NCBI GenBank assembly: GCA_041580375.1
Contig: JBFGDZ010000059.1
Location: 1 to 18,966, forward strand
DNA length: 18,966 nt
Source of the DNA: JAPUIN01 sp041580375
Lineage (GTDB): Bacteria; Acidobacteriota; Polarisedimenticolia; Gp22-AA2
Direction of reading: 5' to 3'
A program made the translations under genes and the position numbers. Below, in pieces: positions 1 to 8,317 of this stretch (the first letter of the stretch is position 1; each line of letters starts with the position of its first letter). A model generated the notes under the pieces. It was not told where the DNA came from. It searched no databases and was given only the letters and a program-made list of their open reading frames with translations.

Positions 1-2315
1 ATGCCCCGCCGGATCTCGAACCAGTGCGCGTGCGTGTCGAGGAAACCGGGCACGAGGGTCATGCCTCCCACGTCCATCACCCTCGCTCCGGGCGGGATGG
101 TCACGGAGCCGGCGCGGCCGACGGCGGCGATCCGCGCCCCGGTCACCACGACGTCGGCCTTCTCGATCACCTCGTCGCCCCGCATGGTGATCGCCCGCGC
201 GTTGCGCAGGACGATCGTTCCGGACGGTGTCTTGCGCGGGACCTCGATCGTGACGCGGATCGCCTCGACCTCCGCGGACTTCTCGTTCGGCTTCGCGGCG
301 GATTCGTTCGTGTCGGCCGACGGATCCTCTTTCTTCTCCGGGGCCTCGAACGCGATCGAGTCGAACGGGCGTCTGTAAAACGTCGAGCCGACGGCCCATG
401 TGACGGTGCGTCCCCCGTCCGCCCAGCCGAAGTAGTCGGCCCCCACGTCCGTCAGCCGCGCGATCGGCACGATCGGCTTCTGGATGTCGACCGTCGGAGG
501 CTGCCCCCCGACGTCGGGCACGGCCGTGACGTAAAGCTGGTTGCCGACGTGCGCGAGCGCCCAGCGGCCGTCCGGCCGGATGCGGACGTCGACCGCCGGG
601 ATCGGCTCCTCGTCCCACAAATAGCCGGGGCCCGTGATCTTCAGGTGCTCCCGCCGGTCGGTTCCGTCGTAACGGAGCGAGATCAGACCGTGCTGCTCGC
701 CCTCCGGGTAGATGCCGGGCGAGACGTACAGGTGGATCCGGCCCGGCTCCCGCGTGAAGTGCGGCTTGCCGACGCCGCGCGCCGGCAGGATGAGGCGCGC
801 CTCCCCCCCGCCCGAAGGAAGCCAGACGAGATCCATGCCGGGCGGCTGGCTCAGGTCGAACTCCATCTGGACGCGCTCGTGCGCCGGCGCGCGCAGGACC
901 ACGATCCGCTCGCCGTCCGGCGACCACGCCGGATCGGAATAGAACGCGGAGGCGGCGCTCAGGCGGACCGGCTCGCCGCCGCCCGCGCGGACCTTGTAGA
1001 CGTGACCTCCCCGGGGCGACCAGGTGACGTACGCGAGCCACCGGCCATCGGGCGACCAGGCCGGCTGGAACTCGCGCGCGTCGCCGCGCGTCACGCGTCG
1101 GGGCGCGCCGCCCGGGATCTCCATGACGTACAGATGCGTCAGGGCCGAGAAGGCGAGGCGCCCGTTGTCCGGCGAGGCGACGGGATCCTGAATCAGGCGC
1201 ACGCGCACCGGCCCCTCCTCGACACGGTGCGGCGATCGCAGGGCGGGCCCGATTCCCTGGCTCACCCGCGCCGTGAACGGGATCGGCCGCGACGCGCCGT
1301 CCTCGATCGAGACGCGGTGGATCCGGCCACCATGGGAGAGGACGATCGAGCGGCCGTCCGGGAGGAAAGCGTAGCCGGGGAGAAGATCGCGCGTGAACCG
1401 CGACTCCTGATCATCGCGCTGCACGGGGTAGGCGAGCCAGCGATCCTCGCCGGTCGCGAGATCCCGGATCCTGAGGCCGGTGCGCGCCTCGAACCGCGTT
1501 CTGTAGACGAGGGTCCTGCCGTCCGGGGAGACGAGCGGGCGGACGGCGCTGCCCTGCGCCTGGGTGAGCACGTCCTCGATCCCGGTCGTGCGATCGCGGC
1601 GGGCGATCTGCCACATCGGAAAGATGGCGTTGTACTGGAATCCGCCGCTCTTGCGCGCGTAATAAAGGTAGCGACCGTCCGGGGAGAGGCTGACGCCCAT
1701 GGCGTTGTGCCGCAGGGGCCTGGGGGTCTTCGGATCGGCCTTCGCCTTCGTGATCGGGACGCCCGATCCTCCCCGCACGTGGAACATCCACAGCTCGTAG
1801 GTCCCCAGGCCCCAGGCCGAGCGCGAGGCGACCACGTAGTCGCCGTCCGGCGTCCAGACGGGGGACGCATACAGGACGTTTTCCTCGTCGCCACCGAGCT
1901 TCTTCGGATCGCTTCCGTCCGCCCGCGCGATCCAGATGGCCTCGCTGCCGCTCCGATCGCTCACGAAGGCGATCCGCTCCCCGCCGGGCGAGTAGCGCGG
2001 CTGCGAATCGAACGCCATCCCCTCGGTGACGCGCGTCGCCTCCCCCCCGCCGATCGGCACCGTGTAGAGATCGCCCACGAGCTCGAACAGGATCGACCGG
2101 CCGTCGGGGGACACGTCGAGGGAGATCCACGTGGCCTCCCCGGTGGTGAACTCGATGGTGCGCTCCGGCTTCAGCGGGAGCGGCTCGCCGTCCTTCTTGT
2201 CGTCCGCTCCGGCGGTCGCGCCCCGCGCGATCGGCGCCGCGGCGACCAGGCCGACGAGGAGGAGAACGTGGACGAACAGGGAGGACAAGCGCAGGGCTCC
2301 GCGAACGGATCGCAT
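1..2315 (-). CDS. Exported beta-propeller amidohydrolase, N-terminal 771 residues (partial)
   Basis: The gene runs off the left edge, so only the N-terminal part is seen. The ATG at 2315 follows an AAGGAG ribosome site at 2322-2327 with 6 bases of spacing. Residues 1-33 form a signal peptide: Arg-containing start, hydrophobic run LFVHVLLLVGLVAAA, small residues before the likely cleavage site. Residues 45-620 carry repeated blade motifs of the TolB/PD40 (WD40-like) type, such as SPDGRSILF, SPGGERIAFVSDRSG, TPDGDYVVASR, SPDGRTLVYRTR and SPDGRWLAYVTW. A charged linker near 655-690 leads into the start of an amidohydrolase domain: TIVLRNARAITMRGDEVIEKADVVVTGARI in outline, then VPGFLDTHAHW, where His-x-His would bind metal. 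The rest of the catalytic barrel lies outside the window. By family knowledge this is a periplasmic or secreted metal-dependent hydrolase; its substrate is unknown. It is transcribed divergently from the permease gene. Confidence 0.9.
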   Translation of the reverse strand, partial: MRSVRGALRLSSLFVHVLLLVGLVAAAPIARGATAGADDKKDGEPLPLKPERTIEFTTGEATWISLDVSPDGRSILFELVGDLYTVPIGGGEATRVTEGMAFDSQPRYSPGGERIAFVSDRSGSEAIWIARADGSDPKKLGGDEENVLYASPVWTPDGDYVVASRSAWGLGTYELWMFHVRGGSGVPITKAKADPKTPRPLRHNAMGVSLSPDGRYLYYARKSGGFQYNAIFPMWQIARRDRTTGIEDVLTQAQGSAVRPLVSPDGRTLVYRTRFEARTGLRIRDLATGEDRWLAYPVQRDDQESRFTRDLLPGYAFLPDGRSIVLSHGGRIHRVSIEDGASRPIPFTARVSQGIGPALRSPHRVEEGPVRVRLIQDPVASPDNGRLAFSALTHLYVMEIPGGAPRRVTRGDAREFQPAWSPDGRWLAYVTWSPRGGHVYKVRAGGGEPVRLSAASAFYSDPAWSPDGERIVVLRAPAHERVQMEFDLSQPPGMDLVWLPSGGGEARLILPARGVGKPHFTREPGRIHLYVSPGIYPEGEQHGLISLRYDGTDRREHLKITGPGYLWDEEPIPAVDVRIRPDGRWALAHVGNQLYVTAVPDVGGQPPTVDIQKPIVPIARLTDVGADYFGWADGGRTVTWAVGSTFYRRPFDSIAFEAPEKKEDPSADTNESAAKPNEKSAEVEAIRVTIEVPRKTPSGTIVLRNARAITMRGDEVIEKADVVVTGARIAAVGRAGSVTIPPGARVMDVGGMTLVPGFLDTHAHWFEIRRG

Positions 2316-2362
2316 GGTCGGCTCCTTCCAGGGCGCGTGGCCGTCTGTCTTCAGGGGCGCCG

Positions 2363-2393
2363 ATTGTAATGCCTCGGGACCCGCGCTGCACAA
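2363..2393 (-). promoter_or_regulatory. Likely promoter of the amidohydrolase gene
   Basis: On the minus strand a near-consensus -10 box TACAAT lies at 2363-2368. A weak -35-like TTGTGC lies at 2388-2393, with a rather long 19-base spacer. The predicted transcript start near 2356 gives a leader of about 40 bases that contains the AAGGAG ribosome site. The -10 box is good and the -35 is poor, so the call is tentative. Confidence 0.35.
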
Positions 2394-2421
2394 ACGGCCG
2401 CGGCCCTGATACGCTCCGCCC

Positions 2422-3816
2422 GTGAACGGGGCCCCGCGCGACGCGGACCGGCGGGACGGCGCCGGACTGCGCCGGTATCTCGGCCAGGGCACGGCGACCA
2501 GCGTCGTCGTGGCCAACATGATCGGCACCGGCATCTTCACGACGACCGGGCTGATGCTCGAGCGCCTGCAGACCGGCTGGCTGGTCGTGGCCTGCTGGCT
2601 GGCCGGCGGATTGATCGCCACGTGCGGCGCGCTCTGTTACGCGGAGCTGGCGGTCACGATACCCCGGGCCGGCGCGGAGTACGCCTATCTGCATGCCGTG
2701 TACGGACCGATGGCCGGATTTCTCACCGGCTGGATCAGCTTCTTCGTCGGCTTCTCGGCTCCGATCGCCGCGACCGGCGTCGCCATCGTCGCCTACCTCT
2801 CGGCGGCCGGTCTGCTCCCCGGCGGTCTCCTGGTCGCAAAGGGGATCGCGATCCTCGTCGTGTTTGCGCTGACCGCCCTGCACGCCGTCGGGCTTCGCTC
2901 GGGAGCCGTCGTCCAGAACATCCTGACCGTCCTGAAGCTCGTGCTCCTCGGGGGATTCGTCGCCGCCGGCTTCGCGGCGGGGGAGGGCGGCTGGGGTTTC
3001 CTCGAGGCCGGCTCGGGCTTCTGGGACCGCGGCCGTCCGGACGGCGTCGGCGTGGCGCTCCTGTGGGTCATGTTCGCGTACAGCGGCTGGAACGCCGCCG
3101 CCTATCTGGCGGAGGAGGTGCGGCGCCCCGAGAAGACGTTGCCCCGCGCGCTGCTCTTCGGAACCGTGTCGGTCACTCTCATCTACCTGGCGCTCAACCT
3201 CCTCTTCTTCTTCGCGGCCCCGGCCGACGACCTGGCGGGCCGCATCGCCGTCGGCGAGGCGGCCGCGCGAAGCCTGTTCGGAACCGCCGCCGCCCCCGTC
3301 CTGTCGGTCCTGATCGGTCTGGCGCTCCTTTCCTCGCTGAGCGCGTACGTCCTGATCGGGCCGCGGGTCTACTATGCGATGGCGCGCGACCGGCTGTTCT
3401 TTCCCTTCGCGTCCCGGGTGCATCCGCGGTTCGGCACGCCCGCCGTCTCCATCCTGCTGCAGGGAGCGTGCGCCTCGGCGCTCATCCTGCTGGGGAGCTT
3501 CGATCAGTTGCTGACCTACATCGGCTTCGCGCTGGGGATCTTCCCGTGGATGGCGGTCGCCGGACTCTTCATCCTGCGGCGCCGCGAGCCGGAGCGGCCC
3601 CGTCCGTACCGCGTGCCCGGTTATCCGATCGTGCCGCTCCTCTACCTGGCGCCGGGCGCGGCCATCCTGGCCGTCGCGCTCGTGAACCGGCCCTGGCCGT
3701 CCCTCATGGCGATCGCCACGGTGGCGGCGGGGATCCCCGTCTACCTGATCGCCGTCCGGCGGGGGCTGATCCTCACCCCGAAAGGAGCGGAACGACCAGG
3801 GCCGGGATCAGATTGA
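2422..3816 (+). CDS. APC-superfamily amino acid permease
   Basis: This 464-residue protein is a polytopic inner-membrane transporter with about twelve hydrophobic helices. Its first helix carries the APC substrate-site signature ANMIGTGIFTTTG (residues about 33-45). It is followed by YAELAVTIPRAGAEYAYL and the GP-x-x-GFLTGW motif, typical of the AA_permease_2 family. Family members move amino acids with a proton or by exchange; the substrate here cannot be told. The length is normal. The start is the GTG at 2422, because an in-frame TGA lies at 2407-2409 and the next candidate (ATG at 2518) would cut into helix 1. No Shine-Dalgarno sequence is visible before this GTG. The last 44 bases overlap the convergent CPBP protease gene. 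Confidence 0.9.
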   Translation: MNGAPRDADRRDGAGLRRYLGQGTATSVVVANMIGTGIFTTTGLMLERLQTGWLVVACWLAGGLIATCGALCYAELAVTIPRAGAEYAYLHAVYGPMAGFLTGWISFFVGFSAPIAATGVAIVAYLSAAGLLPGGLLVAKGIAILVVFALTALHAVGLRSGAVVQNILTVLKLVLLGGFVAAGFAAGEGGWGFLEAGSGFWDRGRPDGVGVALLWVMFAYSGWNAAAYLAEEVRRPEKTLPRALLFGTVSVTLIYLALNLLFFFAAPADDLAGRIAVGEAAARSLFGTAAAPVLSVLIGLALLSSLSAYVLIGPRVYYAMARDRLFFPFASRVHPRFGTPAVSILLQGACASALILLGSFDQLLTYIGFALGIFPWMAVAGLFILRRREPERPRPYRVPGYPIVPLLYLAPGAAILAVALVNRPWPSLMAIATVAAGIPVYLIAVRRGLILTPKGAERPGPGSD

Positions 3817-4507
3817 ACAGATAGTGGACGATGACGGGCGGATGGAGGGAGTTGCTGCGCTCGTACAGGAAGCTCATGAACAATCCGAACACGAACGAGA
3901 TCACGACCCAGGACGCCGCCGCCCCCCATGGGTACGCGGGCCACAGCAGCGCGAGCTGCGTCGCGTGGCGCACGCCGAAGAAGATCGCGGAGGTCAGGGC
4001 GGCGAAGGCGAAGCCGTGACGCCGGCGCAGGACGCCCTGCACGTAACCCCGATAGAACAGCTCCTCGCCCAGGCCCGCCCACGCGAGGATGAAGAGGAGG
4101 TAGATCCAGCCGATCGTCGCCGCGTCCGTGCTCCACAGATCCGACGCCCTGTCGAACAGCTCGGGAAGCGCGGCTCCGAGCGAGTGGCCGGCGCCCTGCG
4201 CCGCGGCCGGGCCGACCCCGAACGGCAGGACCAGCGCGGGATAGATGCGCGACGTCCACAGTCCCACGAGGAGCTGCAGGAGGAACGGCGACAGGAGGAC
4301 GAGGACCCAGATCCAGGCGCGCAGATCGCGCAGCCGCCCGAATCGGTACGTCCCGAGCCACAGGGGCAGGATCGTGCAGAGGGCGGCGTAGAGCACGTAG
4401 AACGGCGCCCAGGGCGCGACCGTGTTCTCCATGAGGGCGACGAGCGTCAGCGCCGTCACGAGGCCGAGCACCCCGGGGGTCGTGAGGAGACGGGACCTCA
4501 TGTGCAT
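3773..4507 (-). CDS. CPBP family intramembrane glutamic endopeptidase
   Basis: This 244-residue, multi-helix membrane protein has all three motifs of the CPBP/Abi family (CAAX protease and bacteriocin-processing). They are EExxxR at Glu148-Glu149-Arg153 (GEELFYRGY), FxxxH at Phe177-His181 (FFGVRH), and HxxxN at His228-Asn232 (VHYLFN). These residues form the active site in the eukaryotic Rce1 homologue, so it should be an active membrane protease; its substrate is unknown. The ATG at 4507 is chosen because GGGAGG sits 5 bases upstream; a second ATG at 4501 is also possible. It is convergent with and overlaps the permease gene, and is divergent from the pseudouridine synthase gene. Members often serve in bacteriocin self-immunity or maturation, but no bacteriocin gene is seen nearby. 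Confidence 0.9.
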   Translation of the reverse strand: MHMRSRLLTTPGVLGLVTALTLVALMENTVAPWAPFYVLYAALCTILPLWLGTYRFGRLRDLRAWIWVLVLLSPFLLQLLVGLWTSRIYPALVLPFGVGPAAAQGAGHSLGAALPELFDRASDLWSTDAATIGWIYLLFILAWAGLGEELFYRGYVQGVLRRRHGFAFAALTSAIFFGVRHATQLALLWPAYPWGAAASWVVISFVFGLFMSFLYERSNSLHPPVIVHYLFNLIPALVVPLLSG

Positions 4508-4590
4508 GGCGCCCTCCCGGGACCGACCCGCCGGCCGCGGGGGCGGCCCGGACGGGGCGCCCGCGCACGTTCGCGGTATCCTAACCCGGA

Positions 4591-4608
4591 CGGGCGGACA
4601 CCCGCCCG
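4591..4608 (+). repeat. 7-bp hairpin upstream of the pseudouridine synthase gene
   Basis: CGGGCGG at 4591-4597 and CCGCCCG at 4602-4608 form a perfect 7-bp stem with a 4-base loop. It lies just before the GGGAGG ribosome site. It may shape the leader RNA or may be chance in GC-rich DNA; there is no T-run, so it is not a typical terminator. Confidence 0.35.
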
Positions 4609-4614
4609 GACTCC

Positions 4615-4620
4615 GGGAGG
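4615..4620 (+). promoter_or_regulatory. Ribosome binding site that sets the TTG start of the pseudouridine synthase
   Basis: GGGAGG at 4615-4620 lies 8 bases before the TTG at 4629. The same frame is open back to an ATG at 4422. However, that extension would run through the start region of the divergent protease gene and adds 69 residues unlike any RluA N-terminus. The ribosome site supports the shorter form. Confidence 0.6.
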
Positions 4621-4628
4621 TCGCGTCG

Positions 4629-5555
4629 TTGAACCGTGGATACGACTACGAGGAGCGGCTGGGCCCTGAAGCGTCGGGCCGGACGGCGCTCGACTATCTG
4701 GCGGGGCGCTACCGGCACTCGTCGCGCGAGGCGTGGCGCCGGCGGATCGCATCGGGGCGCGTCCTGGTCGACGGGAGTCCGGTCGATCCGGACACGCCGC
4801 TGCATCCCGGCGATTCGCTCGTCTGGAGACGGCCGCCGTGGGCGGAGCCGGAGGCTCCCCTCGGCTTCGCCATCCTGCACCGCGACGAGGACCTCCTCGC
4901 GGTGGCGAAGCCACCGGGGCTTCCCACGATGCCGGCCGGCGGGTATCTCGAAAACACCCTCTCGGCCCTGGTCCGGCGCGTCCACCCGGAGGCCCGCCCG
5001 CTGCACCGGCTCGATCGCGGCACCTCGGGCCTCGTTCTCTTCGCCCGTTCCGCCCGCGGGCGCACCCGCATGGCCGCGGCGTGGCGATGCGGGGAGGTCC
5101 GCCGCGTCTATCTGGGCCTGGTGCGCGGCCGTCCCGATCGGGACCGGTTCGTCGTCCGGCGACCGATCGGGCGGATCGCCTGGAGCGGGCCCGGCGCGAT
5201 CGCCGCCTGCTCCCCGGACGGCAAGCCGGCGCGGACCGCGGTCCGCGTGCTGGAGCGCAGGCAGGACCTCGCACTCGTTCGGGTGACGATCGCCACGGGC
5301 CGCACCCACCAGATCCGGATCCACCTCGCGGCAGCGGGATGCCCGCTCGCAGGCGAGCCGCTGTACGGAGCGGGCGGGCTCCCCCGGACCGGCCCCGGCG
5401 CGGGGCGTGCGGCCGGCCGGCCGCCGCGGCCGGGCGACTCCGGATACCTGCTGCATGCGTGGCGGATCGAGTTCCCCCATCCCGCCGGCGGAGCGCCCGT
5501 CTCGCTCTCCTGTCCGCCGCCGCGGATCCTGCGCGCTCGAGCCGGGTTACAATAG
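4629..5555 (+). CDS. RluA family RNA pseudouridine synthase
   Basis: The 308-residue protein starts at a TTG (4629). Residues 17-65 look like an S4 RNA-binding domain (SREAWRRRIASGRVLVDG, then LHPGDSLVW). Residues 78-300 are the catalytic domain. The active-site motif HRLDRGTSGLVLFARS places the catalytic aspartate at Asp129. The later motif TGRTHQIRIHL (residues 223-233) is also canonical, and GEPLYG replaces the usual GDxxYG. It should isomerise uridine to pseudouridine in 23S rRNA or tRNA in the cytoplasm; the exact target site (RluC-, RluD- or TruC-like) cannot be assigned. A Pro/Gly/Arg-rich loop at about 250-270 is an insertion before the final strands. The DUF349 protein gene follows after 45 bases on the same strand. 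Confidence 0.9.
   Translation: MNRGYDYEERLGPEASGRTALDYLAGRYRHSSREAWRRRIASGRVLVDGSPVDPDTPLHPGDSLVWRRPPWAEPEAPLGFAILHRDEDLLAVAKPPGLPTMPAGGYLENTLSALVRRVHPEARPLHRLDRGTSGLVLFARSARGRTRMAAAWRCGEVRRVYLGLVRGRPDRDRFVVRRPIGRIAWSGPGAIAACSPDGKPARTAVRVLERRQDLALVRVTIATGRTHQIRIHLAAAGCPLAGEPLYGAGGLPRTGPGAGRAAGRPPRPGDSGYLLHAWRIEFPHPAGGAPVSLSCPPPRILRARAGLQ
5548..5553 (+). promoter_or_regulatory. Possible -10 box for the DUF349 gene
   Basis: TACAAT at 5548-5553 matches the sigma-70 -10 consensus at five of six positions and overlaps the last codons of the pseudouridine synthase gene. No good -35 is seen at the right distance. If used, the leader would be about 40 bases long. The gene could equally be read from the upstream promoter. 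Confidence 0.25.
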
Positions 5556-5600
5556 GGCCTTCCCAAGCGGACCATCGTTTCGACACGGGGCTTGTGCGGA

Positions 5601-8279
5601 ATGGGACTGCTCGATCGACTGAGACCCCGCCCGGGGTGGACCCACGAAGATCCGAAGGTGCGCCGCGAGGCGGTCGCGACGCTTCAGGATCCGGCGATCC
5701 TCTCCGATCTCGCGAGCGCCGATCCGGACGAGCGCGTGCGCGAGGAGGCGGCCGACGCCCTCCTGGACATCTGCCTGGGCGATGGTGACGAGGAGGACGC
5801 GCTGGCCGCGCTCGCCGGCCTGAGCGAGGCGCGGCACCTCGTCGCGGTGGCCCGGTCGGCGCCCCACGAGGCGGTGGGCCGCGCCGCGCTCGCCCGTCTG
5901 ACCGACGCCCGCGCCATGGGGAGCGTGGCCCGGAACGGAGAGCACGCGAGCGTCCGTCTCGAGGCGCTGGAACGCCTCGACGATCCGGACGAGATCGGCG
6001 CCATCGCTCTGAAGAGCGCCCACAAGGAGGTCGCCCTGGCGGCGCTCGACAAGGTGGCGTCGCTTGCGGACGGCAGGCTGTCCACCTCTCTTCCCGACAT
6101 GCTGTCCAACATCGCCCACCGCGCGCGGAGCCGGGCGGCGGTGCACCGGGCCCGCGCCATCCTGCGCGAGCGGAGACACGAATCCACGGGCGAGCCGGGC
6201 GCGGCGGAGACCGACCGGGAGCGGCAGATCATGCTGTGCGACGAGCTGGAGACGCTGGCGCTGGCCGAGGGAACCAAGCGGCTCGCGGCGCAGATCTCCT
6301 CCCTGCACGACGCCTGGACCGATCTCCTCCCGAACGTCGACGAGGACCTGGAGCGACGTTTCGAGGCGGCGTACGCCGCGGCCCGCCGCCACCTGGCCGC
6401 GAACCGGATCGAGCTGGCCGAGGTTCGCCGCCGGGATCGCGAGAGAGCGGCGCGCCACGAGCGCCACATCGCTCCCCGGCTGGCGCTCATCGACAAGGTC
6501 GCCTCGGCCGCCGAGGAGCGCGCGGCGGTCCTGCTCGAGGACGCCCGCTGGGAATGGGCGCGGCTGGAGCCGTTCACGGACGACGAGGCGCAGGATCTTC
6601 AGTCCCGGTTCGATCAGGCGTGCGAGGAGTGCGCCGCCCGGCACGCCGCCTGGGAGACGGAGCAGGAGAAGGCGCGCAGCGAGGCCGAGCGGGCCCGCGA
6701 GCGCGAGGAGCGCGAGCGGCGGGAGCGGGAGAACGCCGCGCGCCTGACGCGATTGTGCGACGCCTCGGAGAAGATCGCGCGCGCGGAGAAGCTCCCGCTG
6801 CGTCAGGCCGAGCGCGCGCTGCGCCAGGTCCGGGCCGCCCTGGAGGACCCCGGTCCCCTGCCGGCGCGCCGGGACCGCCGCTCCTTCACGGATCGGCTGA
6901 AGGCGATCCAGTCGAGCCTGGCGCCGCGCGTGAGGGAGATGCGAACCAGCGAATCCTGGCGGCGCTGGGCCAACACCAACGTGCAGGAGAAGCTGTGCGC
7001 GGCGGCCGAGGGACTCGCCGCGATCGCCGACCCCGAGGCCGCCGGCCGCCGGCTGGCCGACCTGCAGGCGCGCTGGCGCACCGCCAGCACCGCCATCCCC
7101 GAGAAGAGCCAGGATCTGTGGAACCGATTCAAGTCGGCCGCTGACATCGTGCGCGATCGCGTCGACGGCGTGCGCTCGGAGCGGAGCCGGAGCAAGGAGG
7201 CGCTGTGCGAGCAGGCCGAGAGCCTGGCCGACTCGACCGACTGGGTCAAGACGGCCGAGACCCTGAAGGGGCTGCAGACGGCCTGGAAGTCGATCGGAAC
7301 CGCCGGGCGCGCCCCCGACCGGGCGCTCTGGACGCGATTCCGCGGCGCGTGCGATCGGTTCTTCAGCCGCCGGAAGGAGGATCTCGCCCGGCGCAAGCAG
7401 GAATGGCGCAAGAACCTCGAGGCGAAGGAGGCGCTCATCGACAGGGCCGGGACGCTCGCCGACTCGTGCGACTGGCAGACGACCGCGGAGGTGATGCGCG
7501 GCCTGCAGGCGGAATGGAAATCGATCGGTCCGGTGGGCCGGGCGAAGTCTCAGGCGATCTGGAAGCGCTTCCGCGGCCACTGCGATCGTTTCTTCGATCG
7601 GTACAAGCGTCGCGACGAGATCGATCGGGAGCGGCACGTGGCCGAGAGGGAGGCGATCTGCGTCGAGCTCGAATCGTTCAGCGCGCCGGACGACCAGGAG
7701 GCCCTGCTCGGCGCGCTCAAGGAGATCCGCGGGCGATGGCAGCGCGGTCCCGCCCTCCCGCGGGCGCAGGCCGCCGCGCTGGAGACCCGCTTCAACGCCG
7801 CGCTGGGCCGGCTGATCGAATCCCGGCCGGAACGGTTCCGGGACACCGAAATGGATCCCGAGGCGAATCGGAAACGGATGGAGGAGCTGTGCGCGCGGGT
7901 CGAGGGCCTCCTGCCGGCCGGCGCCCGCGCCGCCGACGAGTCGATCTCGCCGGCCACCCGGCTCGCCACGCTCTGGGTGGAGGCGATGGCCAGCAACACC
8001 ATCGGGGGCCGCGTGGCGGAGGAGGCGAAGTGGCGCTCCGCCGAGGAGGAGCTCAGGAAGGTGCAGAGCGCCTGGCGGCGGATCGGCTACGTGTCCGAAG
8101 AGGCGCGGCGGCCCCTCGCGGAGCGCTTCGACCGCGCCTGCAGGAGATTCGCCGAGAAGCGCCCGGCTCCGCCCCGCGCGGCACGGTCATCACCCGATCC
8201 CCGCGGGGGGCGCGGGCGCCGCGGCCGGGGAGGCGGACCCCATCGCAAGACGGCGCGGCCCGACCGCTCCCGGCGCTGA
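5601..8279 (+). CDS. HEAT-like/DUF349 repeat protein with Gly/Arg-rich tail
   Basis: This 892-residue soluble protein begins at the ATG at 5601; a TTG three codons earlier is less likely. Residues 15-190 are short helical repeats of HEAT type (DPKVRREAVATL, DPDERVREEAADALLD, HASVRLEALERLDD). The rest has about seven DUF349 units; each has a W in the first helix and an RF-x-x-A/C-x-x-R-F motif. The best two are LQTAWKSIGTAGRAPDRALW (residues about 558-577) and LQAEWKSIGPVGRAKSQAIW (635-654), each followed by RFRGxCDRFF. Units near 230-265, 315-350, 485-520, 708-740 and 818-853 are more diverged. A highly charged Glu/Arg stretch at 350-380 is probably coiled coil. The last 36 residues are basic and rich in Arg, Gly and Pro (GGRGRRGRGGG). 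DUF349 has no settled function. The tail suggests nucleic-acid binding, which is inference. Confidence 0.85.
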   Translation: MGLLDRLRPRPGWTHEDPKVRREAVATLQDPAILSDLASADPDERVREEAADALLDICLGDGDEEDALAALAGLSEARHLVAVARSAPHEAVGRAALARLTDARAMGSVARNGEHASVRLEALERLDDPDEIGAIALKSAHKEVALAALDKVASLADGRLSTSLPDMLSNIAHRARSRAAVHRARAILRERRHESTGEPGAAETDRERQIMLCDELETLALAEGTKRLAAQISSLHDAWTDLLPNVDEDLERRFEAAYAAARRHLAANRIELAEVRRRDRERAARHERHIAPRLALIDKVASAAEERAAVLLEDARWEWARLEPFTDDEAQDLQSRFDQACEECAARHAAWETEQEKARSEAERAREREERERRERENAARLTRLCDASEKIARAEKLPLRQAERALRQVRAALEDPGPLPARRDRRSFTDRLKAIQSSLAPRVREMRTSESWRRWANTNVQEKLCAAAEGLAAIADPEAAGRRLADLQARWRTASTAIPEKSQDLWNRFKSAADIVRDRVDGVRSERSRSKEALCEQAESLADSTDWVKTAETLKGLQTAWKSIGTAGRAPDRALWTRFRGACDRFFSRRKEDLARRKQEWRKNLEAKEALIDRAGTLADSCDWQTTAEVMRGLQAEWKSIGPVGRAKSQAIWKRFRGHCDRFFDRYKRRDEIDRERHVAEREAICVELESFSAPDDQEALLGALKEIRGRWQRGPALPRAQAAALETRFNAALGRLIESRPERFRDTEMDPEANRKRMEELCARVEGLLPAGARAADESISPATRLATLWVEAMASNTIGGRVAEEAKWRSAEEELRKVQSAWRRIGYVSEEARRPLAERFDRACRRFAEKRPAPPRAARSSPDPRGGRGRRGRGGGPHRKTARPDRSRR

Positions 8280-8317
8280 CCGCTCGCCGCACCGAAACGC
8301 CTTTCGCCGCGCGGGAT

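Noticed and set aside
24..2369. Very long open frame on the plus strand (about 780 codons)
   Set aside because: It is antisense to the beta-propeller amidohydrolase, rich in Arg/Asp/Ala without domain signs, and is a usual by-product of high-GC codon use. The minus-strand frame has clear PD40 and amidohydrolase motifs.
3773..4507. Bacteriocin immunity cassette around the CPBP protease
   Set aside because: No small double-glycine leader peptide, bacteriocin exporter or quorum-sensing gene is found near it; the neighbours are housekeeping-type genes.
4422..4628. Upstream extension of the pseudouridine synthase to an ATG at 4422
   Set aside because: It would overlap the start of the divergent CPBP protease gene and adds 69 residues of no family similarity; GGGAGG before the TTG at 4629 gives a better start.
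5547..7637. Long minus-strand open frame opposite the DUF349 gene
   Set aside because: Composition is shadow-like (Leu/Arg/Gly-rich with no motifs), while the plus strand carries repeated DUF349 units.
8280..8317. Terminator between the DUF349 and M48 genes
   Set aside because: Only a 5-base CGAAA/TTTCG pairing is visible, with no GC-rich stem and no T-run.
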